Of a stretch of DNA of 64,000 nucleotides, positions 1 through 11,559 are shown one piece after another. Position numbers and translations under genes: made by a program. The stretch's first letter is position 1, and each line of letters begins with the position of its first letter. The notes below the pieces were generated by a model. The model did not search any database and had not been told where the DNA came from. It saw nothing but the letters and a program-made list of their open reading frames with translations. Source of the DNA: AP-15 sp963762575 (lineage in GTDB: Bacteria; Pseudomonadota; Alphaproteobacteria; ATCC43930; CGMCC-115725); contig CAVXLL010000011.1 in NCBI GenBank assembly GCA_963762575.1, forward strand, positions 124,001 through 188,000, in the 5' to 3' direction.

Positions 1-516
1 ATCGCTGGATCGGCGCCAGCCCGGCCGAGGGCATGGCGGAGTTCGACAAGACCGGCCGCAGCTCATGGACCAGCGACCTCGCCGAAATCCCAGAGAAATA
101 CGGCGTCACCAACGTCTATGGCGATTTGGGGCAGCTCTTCGCCTGGACTGCGGTGGCCGAGCCGCGCCTCGCAGCGGCGCTGATGGGCATGCTGGTTAAG
201 GGGCTCGGCGCCGACCGTGTACTGTGGGGCACCGATGCGGTGTGGACCGGCGCGCCGCAATGGCAGATCGAGGGGCTGCGCCGTCTCGAAGATTCCGGAC
301 GACATGCAAAAGAGATACGGGTTCAAGCCGCTGGGTCCGGCTGACGGCCCGATCAAGAACGGGATCTTCGCCGAAAACACGGCCCGGCTCTATAATTTCG
401 ACAAGCGGGCCGAACTCGCCAAGCCCGATCGTTTTGCCGAGATCAAGGCCGATTATGTCAGGAATGGCCCGGGGCGCAGCAACCTGCGTTACGGCTGGGT
501 TCGCAACGCGGTTTGA
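1..516 (+). pseudogene. Amidohydrolase-2 family protein, 5' end outside window, frameshifted
   Basis: The window opens inside a reading frame (third base onward) for the C-terminal part of a metal-dependent amidohydrolase of the ACMSD/amidohydrolase-2 type. The barrel-end motif RVLWGTDAVW, whose Asp is the usual catalytic metal ligand, is intact at about 214-243. Around 285-295 the frame must shift by one base: upstream reads ...EGLRRLE and the next frame continues IPDDMQKRYGFKPLG and on to the stop at 514-516 (...RYGWVRNAV). The joined protein looks like a natural family C-terminus, so this is a one-base frameshift, either decay or a sequencing indel. Substrate is not predictable. Confidence 0.75.
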
Positions 517-526
517 CCCAGGCGGC

Positions 527-780
527 GTGTTGCGGCGAACCTTGGTCCAGGCGGCGCTTTCGGGCGGGATCCTCGGTCTGGTGATACCGCCCGCAGCGGC
601 GCAGCGGAAAATGTCGCAAGCCGAGGCGGAGTATCAGGACCGGCCAAAGAACGGGCTGACTTGCGCCGCTAGCAGCTTGTTCCGTAAGCACAGAAGGCGC
701 CGCGCGGCACCCGCCAGCGGTTCGATCGAACGGGCGGTCGTCGAAGATCGCCGTCTAAATGGTGCAATAATCGCCCGAGT
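527..780 (+). pseudogene. Decayed high-potential iron-sulfur protein (HiPIP)
   Basis: From a GTG at 527 the frame reads a Tat-like leader (RRTLVQAALSGG, ending PPAAAQ) followed by KMSQAEAEYQDRPKNGLTC, which is typical of the start of a mature HiPIP, a periplasmic 4Fe-4S electron carrier. The cluster region is ruined: the second Cys of the first pair is Ser (CAAS), the following Cys residues are missing in this frame, and a Trp-Cys pair typical of the HiPIP end is visible only in another frame near 755-765. It cannot bind a normal cluster. The identification rests on motif resemblance. Confidence 0.55.
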
Positions 781-815
781 TCTTTACACTCTCACCAACC
801 AAAAAGGAGTACCAC

Positions 816-1748
816 ATGATGCAAGCATCACAGAAATTCACCGCGGGTCCCCTAACGTTTGTCGTCAGGCACGAATTGTGGGACGGCAACATCCAGGACC
901 ATGCCGACCAGGGCGTCTCGATCGACGTGATGGCCGATGTCGCCGACAAAGCGACGACGCTCTTACGGTTCAACTGCTTCGACTTCGAAAAAAGCTATGA
1001 GTACGGGCCGGAAAATCCGGATCTGAAGCTCGCCGGGCCGGAGATGCTGGGTGGCGCAAGCCTGACGAACGTCTACCGGATGGACCCGATCACCGACGGG
1101 AACCCGATCGGCTGGACCATCAAGACGCTCGGGACGAAGCTGCCAAAAATGCTGGAGCGGGCCGGCTATCGACAGACGGCGCAGGCGACCGATATGTCAG
1201 AGGTGCGGGATGTCCTGCCCGATTTGGAAGCCTGCGCCCGCGAGCTCCATGCGACCAAACGCAATACCGTCAAACACAACCGCGGCACGCACATCTTCGA
1301 AGCCGGCAACATCCGGTTCGGGCTCGAGATGCGGCGGCTGCCGATGGGCGATGGCGGCCTCGCGATTCATGTCCTGGCCGACATCGGCGGCACGCCGGGC
1401 AAAGCCTACACGGAAGAAACCGAGCTCCTGGCATTCGATCACTTCTGGAACGGCGCGCACTACCACTATGGGCCCCGCAACAAGAACCACCGCATTTATT
1501 GGGACCGGACATTGGTCGAAGATCCGCTCGCCTGGACCTTGGAGCAGTTCGAGACCGGAAAATTGCGCGCAATGATCGAGCGCGCCGGCTATCCGGGGAT
1601 CGCGGCCGATCTCGACATGGAAAAGATCGCCTCGGTTCTTCCGGCGATGAAGAAGCAGGCGCTCGAGATGTGGGCGGAAGGCGAGAGGTTGACCGGTCAC
1701 CCGGGGCTGCCGTTGGAGCCGACACCGAACCTGGCCGCCGCCGAATAA
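816..1748 (+). CDS. Hypothetical protein with two tandem similar halves
   Basis: A 310-residue soluble protein with no signal peptide or membrane segment. It has strong translation signals: AAGGAG at 804-809 before a double ATG. I do not recognise its function. It appears to be an internal duplication. Residues about 6-120 and 155-275 share a pattern: a beta-rich start with GLxxHV/VSIDV-type strands, an F-rich centre (LLRFNCFDFEKSYEYGPEN against LLAFDHFWNGAHYHYGPRN), a conserved R-x-D-P-x-x-D/E segment, then a Trp-Thr and a helix ending MLERAGY / MIERAGY. Both halves end with a D-M-[SE]-x-[VI] helix leading to a VLP motif. It is followed by a strong hairpin. Confidence 0.75.
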   Translation: MMQASQKFTAGPLTFVVRHELWDGNIQDHADQGVSIDVMADVADKATTLLRFNCFDFEKSYEYGPENPDLKLAGPEMLGGASLTNVYRMDPITDGNPIGWTIKTLGTKLPKMLERAGYRQTAQATDMSEVRDVLPDLEACARELHATKRNTVKHNRGTHIFEAGNIRFGLEMRRLPMGDGGLAIHVLADIGGTPGKAYTEETELLAFDHFWNGAHYHYGPRNKNHRIYWDRTLVEDPLAWTLEQFETGKLRAMIERAGYPGIAADLDMEKIASVLPAMKKQALEMWAEGERLTGHPGLPLEPTPNLAAAE

Positions 1749-1757
1749 GCGCAAGAG

Positions 1758-1792
1758 GCAGTGTAGGGCGGGTTATACCCGCCCTACACTGC
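1758..1792. terminator. Perfect 16-bp palindrome, probable terminator or repeat hairpin
   Basis: The arms 1758-1773 and 1777-1792 are perfectly complementary with a 3-base TAT loop (core TGTAGGGCGGGT). It sits 10 bases after the stop of the two-halves protein. There is no T tract, so it may be a dispersed intergenic palindrome that also blocks read-through rather than a classical intrinsic terminator. Confidence 0.55.
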
Positions 1793-1876
1793 TGCTCGCC
1801 GAGATGACGGAAAACGTGGGGAACGATGAGCCAGACGATGTATTAATGATCGGAGGACCCGCAGCGAGGCAAAAGA

Positions 1877-3106
1877 ATGAGCAAAGCTCTGGAAGGTGTT
1901 CGCATTCTCGATCTGAGCCATGTCCAGGCGGGCCCGACAGGGACCCAATTGCTGGCGTGGATGGGCGCGGACGTGATCAAGGTCGAGATGCCCGGACGCG
2001 GCGACATCACCCGCGGACAACTTCAGGACGTCAAGGGGGCCGACAGCCTCTACTATACGATGCTGAACTCCAACAAGCGCAGCATCACGGTCAACCTGAA
2101 GTCGCCACAGGGCAAGAAGGTCATCGAGGAGCTGGTCCGGCGCTGCGATGTGGTCCTTGAAAATTTCGGCCCCGGCGTGCTCGACCGTCAGGGTTTTACC
2201 TGGGAACGATTTCAGCAGTTGAACCCGCGGATCATCTACGCCTCGATCAAGGGGTTCGGGCCGGGGCCGTACCAGGATTGCAAGGCCTATGAGAATGTTG
2301 CCCAGTGCATGGGCGGAGCGGCGAGCACGACCGGCTGGGAAGACGGGCCGCCGACCGTGACCGGAGCCCAGATCGGCGATAGCGGCACTGGCGTCCACAC
2401 GATTGCCGGCATCCTCGCGGCGCTTTATCAGCGTGAACGCACCGGCAAGGGCCAGCGGGTCGAGGTCGCGATGACCGACGCCGTGCTGAATTTGTGCCGG
2501 GTCAAGATGCGCGACCAGCAGCGGCTGATGCGCGGACCGTTGCCGGAATACCCGAACAAGGAACTCGGCGATGAGGTGCCGCGCGCCGGCAACGCCTCGG
2601 GCGGCGGACAGCCGGGAGCGGCGTTGCGGACCGCTCCGGGGGGACCGAACGACTATGTCTATGTAATTATTCAGCCGCCGAGTTGGGAACCCCTGATGAA
2701 GCTCTGCGGCCGCGAGGAGTTGATCACCGATCCGGGATACGCGACGCCGCAGGCGCGTCTACCGAAGATCCCGGAATGCTTTTCGATCATCGAGAAATGG
2801 ACGATGACGAAGACCAAATTCGAGGTCATGAAGGCGCTCAACGACGTCGATGTGCCGTGCGGCCCGATCCTGTCGATGAAGGACATTTACGAAGACAAGT
2901 CGCTTTACGAGCGCGGCTTTCTGGTCGAGGTCGATCATCCGACGCGCGGCCGCTACGTGCAGGTCGGCTCGCCGATCAAGCTTTCCGAATCGCCGGTCGA
3001 GGTGAAGCGCTCGCCGCTCCTCGGCGAACACACCGACGAGATCCTCGACTGGCTCGGGTATGGCAAGGACGACATCGCCGCGTTCCACAAAGAAGGGGCG
3101 GTGTAG
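1877..3106 (+). CDS. frc: Formyl-CoA:oxalate CoA-transferase
   Basis: A 409-residue class III (CaiB/BaiF) CoA-transferase. It moves CoA from formyl-CoA to oxalate, giving oxalyl-CoA and formate, the first step of oxalate breakdown. The protein follows the known Frc sequences closely over its length: the start LEGVRILDLSHVQAGP, LNSNKRSI, the FTWE/NPRIIYASIKG block, AYENVAQ, the catalytic Asp at residue 168 in QIGDSGTG, and the flexible glycine loop GGGQPG around 258-263. Oxalyl-CoA decarboxylase is not in this window, but a formate dehydrogenase follows immediately, which fits removal of the released formate. A CoA-transferase of another carboxylate is less likely given the Frc-specific glycine loop. 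Confidence 0.92.
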   Translation: MSKALEGVRILDLSHVQAGPTGTQLLAWMGADVIKVEMPGRGDITRGQLQDVKGADSLYYTMLNSNKRSITVNLKSPQGKKVIEELVRRCDVVLENFGPGVLDRQGFTWERFQQLNPRIIYASIKGFGPGPYQDCKAYENVAQCMGGAASTTGWEDGPPTVTGAQIGDSGTGVHTIAGILAALYQRERTGKGQRVEVAMTDAVLNLCRVKMRDQQRLMRGPLPEYPNKELGDEVPRAGNASGGGQPGAALRTAPGGPNDYVYVIIQPPSWEPLMKLCGREELITDPGYATPQARLPKIPECFSIIEKWTMTKTKFEVMKALNDVDVPCGPILSMKDIYEDKSLYERGFLVEVDHPTRGRYVQVGSPIKLSESPVEVKRSPLLGEHTDEILDWLGYGKDDIAAFHKEGAV

Positions 3107-3133
3107 ACCGGCCATGACTTCGAACCAAATTCT

Positions 3134-3263
3134 CCCTCTCCGCCCCTTGGGGGGGAGAGGGTCGGGGTGAGGTGGGGGCGACCCAATGCGACGGCGGATG
3201 CCCACCTCACCCTCCCGCGCGGCGCGCGGGCCCCTCCCTCTCCCCCCCCAAGGGCGGAGAGGG
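3134..3263. repeat. GC-rich palindromic intergenic repeat
   Basis: A large inverted repeat lies between frc and the formate dehydrogenase genes. The left arm (3134-3178) runs CCCTCTCC...GGGTGAGGTGGGG and the right arm (3201-3263) is its approximate complement CCCACCTCACCC...GGGCGGAGAGGG. Each arm also contains its own small hairpin (CCCTCTCC/GGAGAGGG type). Related sequence is found at 42076-42160, inside a coding region, and a simpler relative at 50155-50189, so this is a dispersed element of this genome. The apparent reading frame through it upstream of fdsB is not coding. Confidence 0.8.
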
Positions 3264-3278
3264 GCTCGAAGCGCACTT

Positions 3279-4975
<1,697 letters not shown>

Positions 4976-4979
<4 letters not shown>

Positions 4980-7741
4980 GCGATCCGATCCGGTTCACTC
5001 TCGACGGTACCGAGGTATCGGCCGAACCGGGCGAGACGATCTGGCAGGTGGCCAACCGGCAGGGCATCGAGATCCCTCATCTTTGCTGGCTGCCGAAGCC
5101 CGGCTATCGCGCCGACGGCAATTGCCGCGCGTGCATGGTCGAAATCGAGGGCGAGCGGGTGCTCGCCGCCTCCTGCGTGCGCAAGCCGGCCGGCGGCATG
5201 AAGATTCAGACCGCGAGCGAGCGCGCCCGCTTCTCGCGCAAGATGGTCTTCGAGCTGTTGGTCGGGGATCAACCGTCGCGGGCCGCGGCGCACGATCCCA
5301 ATTCACGTCTCTGGCAATGGGCTGACAAGCTCGGGGTCAGCGACAGCCGTTTCCCGCGGCACGCGACGCCGGCACCCGATCGCAGCCATCCGGCAATGGC
5401 CGTGCAGCTCGACGCCTGCATCGAGTGCACACTCTGCGTGCGCGCCTGCCGCGAGGTGCAGGTCAACGACGTGATCGGCATGGCGGCGCGCGGCTACCAC
5501 GAGAAGATCGTTTTCGATTTCGACGACCCAATGGGAAACAGCACCTGCGTTGCCTGCGGCGAATGCGTGCAGGCCTGCCCGACCGGGGCATTGATGCCGG
5601 CGAGCTTGGTCGACGCGAACGGCGTCTACACGAACGCGCCGGACCGCGAGGTCGAGAGCGTATGCCCCTATTGCGGCGTCGGCTGCCAAATCACCTACCG
5701 CATCCGCGAAGACCGGATCGTCGCGGTCGACGGCCGGGACGGGCCGGCCAACCATAACCGGCTCTGCGTCAAGGGCCGGTTCGGCTTCGATTACGTGGCC
5801 CACCCCGACAGGCTGACCGAGCCCCTGATCCGCAAGGAGGGCATGTCGAAGCACGACATCGACATCGACCCGGCCAACCCCTACACGCATTTCCGCAAGG
5901 CGAGCTGGGACGAGGCGCTCGACCTCGCGGCGGCTGGATTGAAGCGCGTCCGCGACCGATATGGGCGGCGTGCCCTGGCCGGTTTCGGCTCCGCCAAGGG
6001 CTCGAACGAGGAGGCCTACCTCTTCCAGAAGCTCGTGCGCACGGGGTTCGGCAGCAACAACGTCGATCACTGCACGCGCCTCTGCCACGCCTCCTCGGTG
6101 GCCGCCTTGATGGAAGGGATCGGCTCGGGCGCCGTCACCGCGCCGTTCACGGCGGCGGCCGACGCCGACGTCATCATCATCATCGGCGCTCGGCCGACCG
6201 ACAATCATCCGGTCGCGGCGACCTTCTTCAAGCAGGCTGCCAAACGCGGCGCCAAGCTGATCGTGATGGACCCGCGCGGTCAGGTCATGGCGCGTTATGC
6301 GACGCACATGCTGCGCTTCAAGCCGGCGCGCGATGTCGCGATGCTGAACGCATTGCTGCACACGATTATCGAGGAGGGCCTCCACGACCGGCAATACGTC
6401 CAGGCGCACACCGAAGATTTCGAGAAGTTGCGCGAGCACGTCCGGGATTACTCACCGGAGGCAATGGCCGAAATCTGCGGCGTCGACGCCCCGACCTTGC
6501 GCCACATCGCGCGGACCTACGCGCGGGCCGAGGCGGCGATCATCTTCTGGGGCATGGGCATCTCGCAGCACGTGCACGGCACCGACAACGCGCGCTGCCT
6601 TATCGCGCTCGCTCTCGTTACCGGGCAGATCGGCCGCCCGGGCACGGGGCTCCATCCGCTGCGCGGCCAGAACAACGTCCAGGGCGCCTCGGATGCCGGG
6701 CTGATCCCGATGGTCTATCCCGACTACCAGTCGGTCAGCGACGCCAAGGTTCGCGAGAGCTTCGAGGCATTGTGGCACACCGGGCTCGACGACAAGCCGG
6801 GACTGACCGTGGTGGAGATCATGGACGCAATCCATGCCGGCGAGATCAACGGCATGTACATTATGGGCGAAAACCCGGCGATGTCGGATCCGGACGCCAC
6901 GCACGCCCGTGAAGCGCTCGCCAAGCTCGAACATCTCGTCGTGCAAGACCTCTTCCTGACCGAAACCGCGAAATATGCGGATGTCGTATTGCCGGCCTCG
7001 GCTTGGCCCGAGAAGGACGGCACCGTCTCCAACACCAACCGCCAGGTGCAGATGGGCCGGGCCGCCTTGCCGTTGCCCGGCAATGCGCGGCTCGATTGGT
7101 GGATCATCCAGGAGATCGCCCGGCGCATCGGGCTCGATTGGACCTACACGCACCCGCGCGACGTGTTCGCCGAGATGAAACTAGCGATGCCATCACTGAA
7201 CGGCATCACATGGGACCGCCTCGAGCGCGAGAGTTCGGTAACCTATCCCTGTGATGCCGAGACTGAGCCGGGGCACGATATCGTCTTCGGCGACGGGTTC
7301 CCGACCGCCTCCGGCCGCGGCCGCCTGGTCCCCGCCGCGATCGTGCCGCCGGCCGAGGAGCCCGATGACGAATACCCGATGGTGCTGACGACGGGCCGGC
7401 AGCTCGAGCACTGGCACACCGGCGCCATGACGCGGCGGGCGAGCGTGCTCGACGAACTGGAGCCCGAGGCGGTCGCCAGCCTCGCCCCCGCCGAGTTGCG
7501 CCGCCTCGGCATCGCCGCCGGCGATCGCGTCCGCGTCACCACCAGGCGCGGCACGATCGAACTCAAGGCGCGCAGCGACAGCGCAGTCGCACCGGGCCAG
7601 GTCTTCATCCCGTTCTGCTACGCCGAAGCCGCCGCAAACGTGCTGACCAACCCCCAGCTCGACCCCTTCGGCAAAATCCCCGAATTCAAATTCTGCGCGG
7701 CAAAGGTAGAACCCGCGGCGCTCAGGGCGGCCGCGGAATAG
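4976..7741 (+). CDS. fdsA: NAD-dependent formate dehydrogenase, catalytic alpha subunit
   Basis: A 921-residue molybdopterin oxidoreductase that oxidises formate to CO2. Iron-sulfur ligands are complete: a 2Fe-2S domain with C37, C50, C53, C67; two 4Fe-4S motifs at 148-158 (CIECTLCVRAC) and 191-201 (CVACGECVQAC); and the C230-C233-C237-C264 cluster of the bis-MGD domain. The metal-coordinating residue is Cys370, followed by the conserved His371 (DHCTRLCHASS), so this is a cysteine rather than a selenocysteine enzyme. It is translationally coupled to fdsB. A gamma subunit (FdsG) is not needed because fdsB is fused, and no FdsC/D sulfur-insertion partner is visible nearby. With frc it forms an oxalate/formate oxidation module. 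Confidence 0.93.
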
Positions 7742-7768
7742 CCGCTGCCGCGCCGGCCAAATTGGACC

Positions 7769-8176
7769 ATGCCGGCCCTGGCGTGGCTATTGCTGCTCGC
7801 CGGCTGCGCCAAGTCGCCAGCGCCCGCGTCCTCCTGTCTGCTGCCGGCCGAACAGCACATGCTCGTCGCTGAATTGTTCTTCGGCCGCGGCATCAAGGGG
7901 CGCCAGCCGGTGACCGATGCCGAATGGGCAGAATTTGAGGAGCAAACCATCACGCCCAACTTCCCCAACGGCTTCACCGTCTTCGACGGCGAGGGCCAAT
8001 GGCGCAACCTGCGGAACGGGCAGATCGCCGGCGGCCGGACCAAAATCCTGGTCGTCGCATCCAAGCCAGAACCCGATCTCGCGCGGCGGCTGTCGGCGGT
8101 GATCGACGCCTACAAGGCTCAGTTCCACCAGCAATCGGTCGGCATCATCACCCGCAACTCGTGTGCCGCGTTCTAG
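7769..8176 (+). CDS. DUF3574-family lipoprotein
   Basis: A 135-residue protein with a short hydrophobic leader and a lipobox (LLLLAGC, Cys at residue 13), so it is probably a lipoprotein anchored after secretion. The body matches the DUF3574 pattern as I recall it: LFFGRGI near 38, VTDAEWAEFEEQTITPNFP, GFTVFDGEGQWRN, and a terminal AYKAQFHQQSVGIIT segment. Function unknown. It lies 27 bases after fdsA on the same strand, but nothing shows a functional link with formate oxidation. Confidence 0.75.
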   Translation: MPALAWLLLLAGCAKSPAPASSCLLPAEQHMLVAELFFGRGIKGRQPVTDAEWAEFEEQTITPNFPNGFTVFDGEGQWRNLRNGQIAGGRTKILVVASKPEPDLARRLSAVIDAYKAQFHQQSVGIITRNSCAAF

Positions 8177-8218
8177 GTCTAGGCGCAGTGCACCATGTCC
8201 AGCATGGCGACACCCCGA

Positions 8219-9118
8219 TCAATCGCTCGCCGCTTCGATCAGCAGCGAGCGGAACCAGGATTGCGCCGGTTCGCTGGTCGCGCGGCGGTGCCACGCCATC
8301 GACACGGTCGCGGAGAGATCGATCGCCAGCGGCATGATCCGGATATCAGCCATGGCGGCGATTTGCCGAGCGGTCCGTTGCGGCACCGTGGCTACGAGAT
8401 CGGACGCTGCGAGCACGGCCGGCAGCGCCAGATATGTCGCGACCAACAGCGCGATGCGGCGCTTCAACCCGAGATCCGCAAGGGCGCGGTCGACCGCGCC
8501 CGTCGTATCGCCGCGCGGCGACACCAGCACGTGGTCGAGCGCCGCATAGGCTTCGATCGACGGCGATCGCGCCGCCAGCGGATGGTCCCGGCGAGCGATC
8601 AGCACGAACGGGTCGCGCAGCAGCACCATCGAATCGAGATGTGCCGGCAGGGCGCGCAGATGTGAGACCGCGACGTCGATCGCCCCTTTATCGAGTTGCT
8701 CGGCGGCTTCGATGCCGGTCAGCGGTGTGAGGCGCAGCGTCGCCTTGGCGGCTTGTCGGGCAAAGCTCGCGGCAAGGCGCCCGACGAGCGCGACCTCGGC
8801 ATACTCGGCCATGCCGGCGGTAAAGATGCCGGCGCTCTTGGCCGGATCAAAGCCAACGCCCAGGTTGAGCGCCGCCTCGATATGCTCGATAGCGGCCGAG
8901 ATGAGAGGCGCGATCTCGCGCGCGCGGGCGGTCGGCTCCATGCGATTGGGGGTGCGGACAAACAGATCGTCGGCAAACAGATCCCTCAGGCGAGACAGCG
9001 CATGGCTCATCGCCGGCTGCGACAGCCCGATCCGGCCCGCCGCTTTGGTGACGGCGCGCTCTGTGATCAGTGCGTCAAAGGCTTTGAGCAGGTTGAGGTC
9101 TACGGCGCGAATATCCAT
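8219..9118 (-). CDS. LysR-family transcriptional regulator
   Basis: About 299 residues from the ATG at 9118 (MDIRAVDLNLLKAF). An in-frame ATG six codons upstream at 9136 is possible; neither has a clear Shine-Dalgarno. The N-terminal winged helix-turn-helix is canonical (AVTKAAGRIGLSQPAMSHAL, then LRDLFADDLFVR). The rest is a periplasmic-binding-like effector domain (about 90-295). LysR proteins usually act on a divergent neighbour, but here the divergent side holds only pseudogene debris, so the target is unknown. Confidence 0.9.
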   Translation of the reverse strand: MDIRAVDLNLLKAFDALITERAVTKAAGRIGLSQPAMSHALSRLRDLFADDLFVRTPNRMEPTARAREIAPLISAAIEHIEAALNLGVGFDPAKSAGIFTAGMAEYAEVALVGRLAASFARQAAKATLRLTPLTGIEAAEQLDKGAIDVAVSHLRALPAHLDSMVLLRDPFVLIARRDHPLAARSPSIEAYAALDHVLVSPRGDTTGAVDRALADLGLKRRIALLVATYLALPAVLAASDLVATVPQRTARQIAAMADIRIMPLAIDLSATVSMAWHRRATSEPAQSWFRSLLIEAASD

Positions 9119-9255
9119 GGAGAGAATGAATACCATATGATTAATCGATTCGGTACATGAGGGGTATAACTATCCCGTCCCCGGCTCAACAGGTTTGTGC
9201 GTGGCGAAGGCGAACTCTCGACGCTCGCCAGAAACACGAAACCGGCGGCGCGCCG

Positions 9256-10037
9256 TCAGCCCCGCTTTGCTCTCGGCACGGCTTCCGCCAGGGTCTCCTC
9301 GCGGCTCCGGTAGTCTCCCGGATACAGCGTATAGATCGGCATCAGAGGCGGCTTCATTGTGATGCTGGTGCGCCAATCGCGATAATCGAACTTCGAGAAG
9401 CCCGAAATTCGCAAAATCCCGACTGGAGCCACGGCGAATTGTCCAACGTCATCACAAATCCAAAGGGCGGGAACGTGACCTCAGAAAGACGTGCACGCTT
9501 GATTGACTGCTTCCCAGACTTTTGAGGACCCCACTCATCCCCGTTGCGCGGCTTCTGTCGGAAAGGGTGTAAAATGCGTAGACCGGCACATGGCCGGGGA
9601 AATTCTTCGAGTGCTTGTCAAAAACAAATTTCACCAGATCAATTTGCTTTTTGCGAAACAGCGGCCGTTCACGCTGAAGAACATGCACACGACTTGCTTA
9701 AGGATGCGCAGCCAAAAAGGTTGAACGGGTATTCTAGGGAGGGTTTGCCGCGAGTACCCAAGACAATTCGCATTGCTTGCGCGGCCCAATCGGCATAAGC
9801 CGGGCCGTACCAACTCCCTGTATTGTTGTTGCATTGCTCGCACAAAGTCAAAGCCCGCGCCTTGCTGTTGATAGCCGGCCGCGAAATTCGTCAGGGTGCT
9901 GGTTGGTCAGGACTTGTTGGTAGCTTACCCGAAGAACTCGGTGCTCGTTAGAGGCCGCTTTTGGCGGCACATGGTCGAACGACAGTTTTCCGAACTTGCG
10001 GCAGATATGGCAAATGCCCCAATTTTACTCTAGCCAT
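9256..10037 (-). pseudogene. HNH-endonuclease-like protein, heavily frameshifted
   Basis: On the minus strand the pieces of one gene can be joined across at least four frame changes. It starts with ATG at 10037 (MARVK), shifts at about 10022, then reads CHICRKFGKLSFDHVPPKAA, a Cys-x2-Cys plus His start like HNH nucleases. At about 9866 it shifts to LCEQCNNNTGSWYGPAYADW (second Cys pair and Asn). Near 9715 and 9650 it shifts to FWLRILKQVVCMFFSVNG and then VKFVFDKHSKNFPGHVP. Finally it reads TFPPFGFVMTLD and FDYRDWR...YTLYPGDYRSREE to a stop at 9256-9258. The order and spacing of these blocks resemble one family of HNH-like proteins of about 250 residues. It cannot be expressed intact. Confidence 0.7.
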
Positions 10038-10099
10038 GGTCGGAAATATATGAGGGGCGGGATCGATCCGCAGAAGGCCCCGGGGCGAGATTATTCGCT

Positions 10100-10163
10100 A
10101 CGCCCGCACAGCAGAAAGAAGCACCGCGGCGGCCCTGAAGGTGCCACGCTCAAGGAACTAGCG
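10100..10163 (+). pseudogene. 3'-terminal fragment of a serine resolvase gene
   Basis: About 60 bases match the 3' part of the resolvase at 18339-18908: CAGCAGAAAGAAGCAC and CTCAAGGAACT occur at the same spacing at 18802-18855, with small indels. The match stops where the IS5-like element begins. It is a relic of a second copy of the same mobile system that sits in the cobT island. Confidence 0.65.
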
Positions 10164-11318
10164 ACGTGCTGAAAAATGCCGAATTTTGGCGCGCTCTGCC
10201 TCCCGTGATGATCATTGTGCGGTGGCGGGCGAGCTTCGCGGTGATTTTATTGCGGGTTGGACGGGGCAATTGTACGCGGTCAGATCGATGTACTGGATCA
10301 CGGTACATCCTAAGCGAGCAATTTGGGCAATCGGACAAGGTCATATGCGGCCATGGCACAGAGTGAATTGCCAGTCGACCGCGATGCCGCATCTTGCGCA
10401 AGCCGGCCACCGTCTTGGCCCAGCCGAAAGCCTCCTCGACGCGTTTGCGGATGCGCTGGGAGATCGCATAGCCGGGATGACGGGTGTTGCGAGCATCGAT
10501 CGCCGAACGGCGAGCGCTGGTGTTCTGCGCAACATGCGGCGTGACCGCCTTGTCGCGCAGCTCCATAACGAATTCGCCCGCATCGTAGCCTTTGTCGGCG
10601 CCGAGCGTGACCGGCTGTGGGCGCTCGGCGTGGGGCTCGATCAGCGCCAGCGCCGCCAGCCGCTCGGCATGGCCCGACGCGCGCGTAGTCACTGCGCCGA
10701 CAATCAGACCGTTGCGGTTCTCCATCAGCGCATGGCCCATGAAACACAGCCGCGCCTCTTTGCCCGGTCCTTTACGGAAGAGACGGGCGTCGGGATCGGT
10801 GGTCGACGCATGCGTGTCGTTCCTGCGGCGCTCGCCATGGAAGTCGCGCTCGCCGTTGCGGCCCGGCGCGGGCGGCTCGCCCGAGCCATCCTTCGGGCGA
10901 AAGCTCTTCAGGCTCGCCCACGCTTCCAACAGCGTGCCGTCGACCGAGAAGTGCTCGCTCACAACAACCCTTTGACCTTGTCTTGCGACAATACTGCGGC
11001 GAGAAACTGTGCCGCCATATCGCCTCCAGCAGCCGGTCGCGGTTCTTAGTGAAGGTCGTGGCGTCCCACACTGGGTCCTCGATCCCGAGCCCGACAAACC
11101 AGCGAAACAACAGGTCGTAATCAATCCGCTCGACCAGTTGCCGTTCCGAGCGGATCGAGTAGAACGCCTGCAGCAGCAACGCGCGCATCAGCCGCTCCGG
11201 CGGGATCGACTCCCGGCCGAGCGGCGAATAGAGCTTGGCGAACTCGCCGGTCAGCGATTTGAGCGCGGTATTGGCAACCTCGCGAATCACCCGCAGCGGG
11301 TGATCCGCGCGCTGTACC
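10164..11318 (-). mobile_element. IS5-family insertion sequence, 5'-truncated and frameshifted
   Basis: The transposase reads on the minus strand from RADHPLRVIREVANTALKSL near 11310 down to AAYDLVRLPKLLA with a stop at 10310. The DDE core is visible: HFSVDGTLLEAW, LGADKGYDAGEF, and RKRVEEAFGWAKT. Two frame changes break it, near 11000 (after KNRDRLLE) and near 10370. The usual first 20 or so codons are absent and the sequence turns directly into a RAYT fragment at about 11318, so the 5' end is missing. The 3' end is placed at GCTGAAAAA (about 10164), typical of such ends; no inverted-repeat partner or target duplication can be seen. Confidence 0.75.
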
Positions 11319-11559
11319 ATGCCCTCGGGGCGCGGCGGCAACGGCGCGCCAGACGGCCTGACGGGACTTGTTCCGAGCGGCACTCCAGCCGGGTTTCGTG
11401 GATGCGCTGCGCGCTGCGACCAATGGTGGGTGGGCGCTCGGCGACGCAAGCTTCGAGCGCCACCTCGCCGAAGCGCTCCGCCGGCGCGTCACGCCTCTGC
11501 CAAGAGGTCGACCGCGTAGGGAGCGTGCCGCCAAACAGCAGCAGCTTAATTTACTCTGA
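11311..11559 (+). pseudogene. C-terminal fragment of a REP-associated tyrosine transposase (RAYT)
   Basis: The plus strand reads LFRAALQPGFVDALRAATNG, then GWALGDASFERHLAEALRRR, and a terminal QLNLL stop at 11557-11559, the usual end of RAYT-type transposases. An in-frame TGA where Tyr is expected (before RDLFRA) interrupts the upstream part, and everything N-terminal is lost at the IS5 junction. The stop is followed by TCTGACCCCTTTATTTTT. Confidence 0.6.

Noticed and set aside
3186..3278. N-terminal extension of the formate dehydrogenase beta subunit (Arg/Pro-rich frame)
   Set aside because: It is translated palindromic repeat; family alignment by eye starts after 3279.
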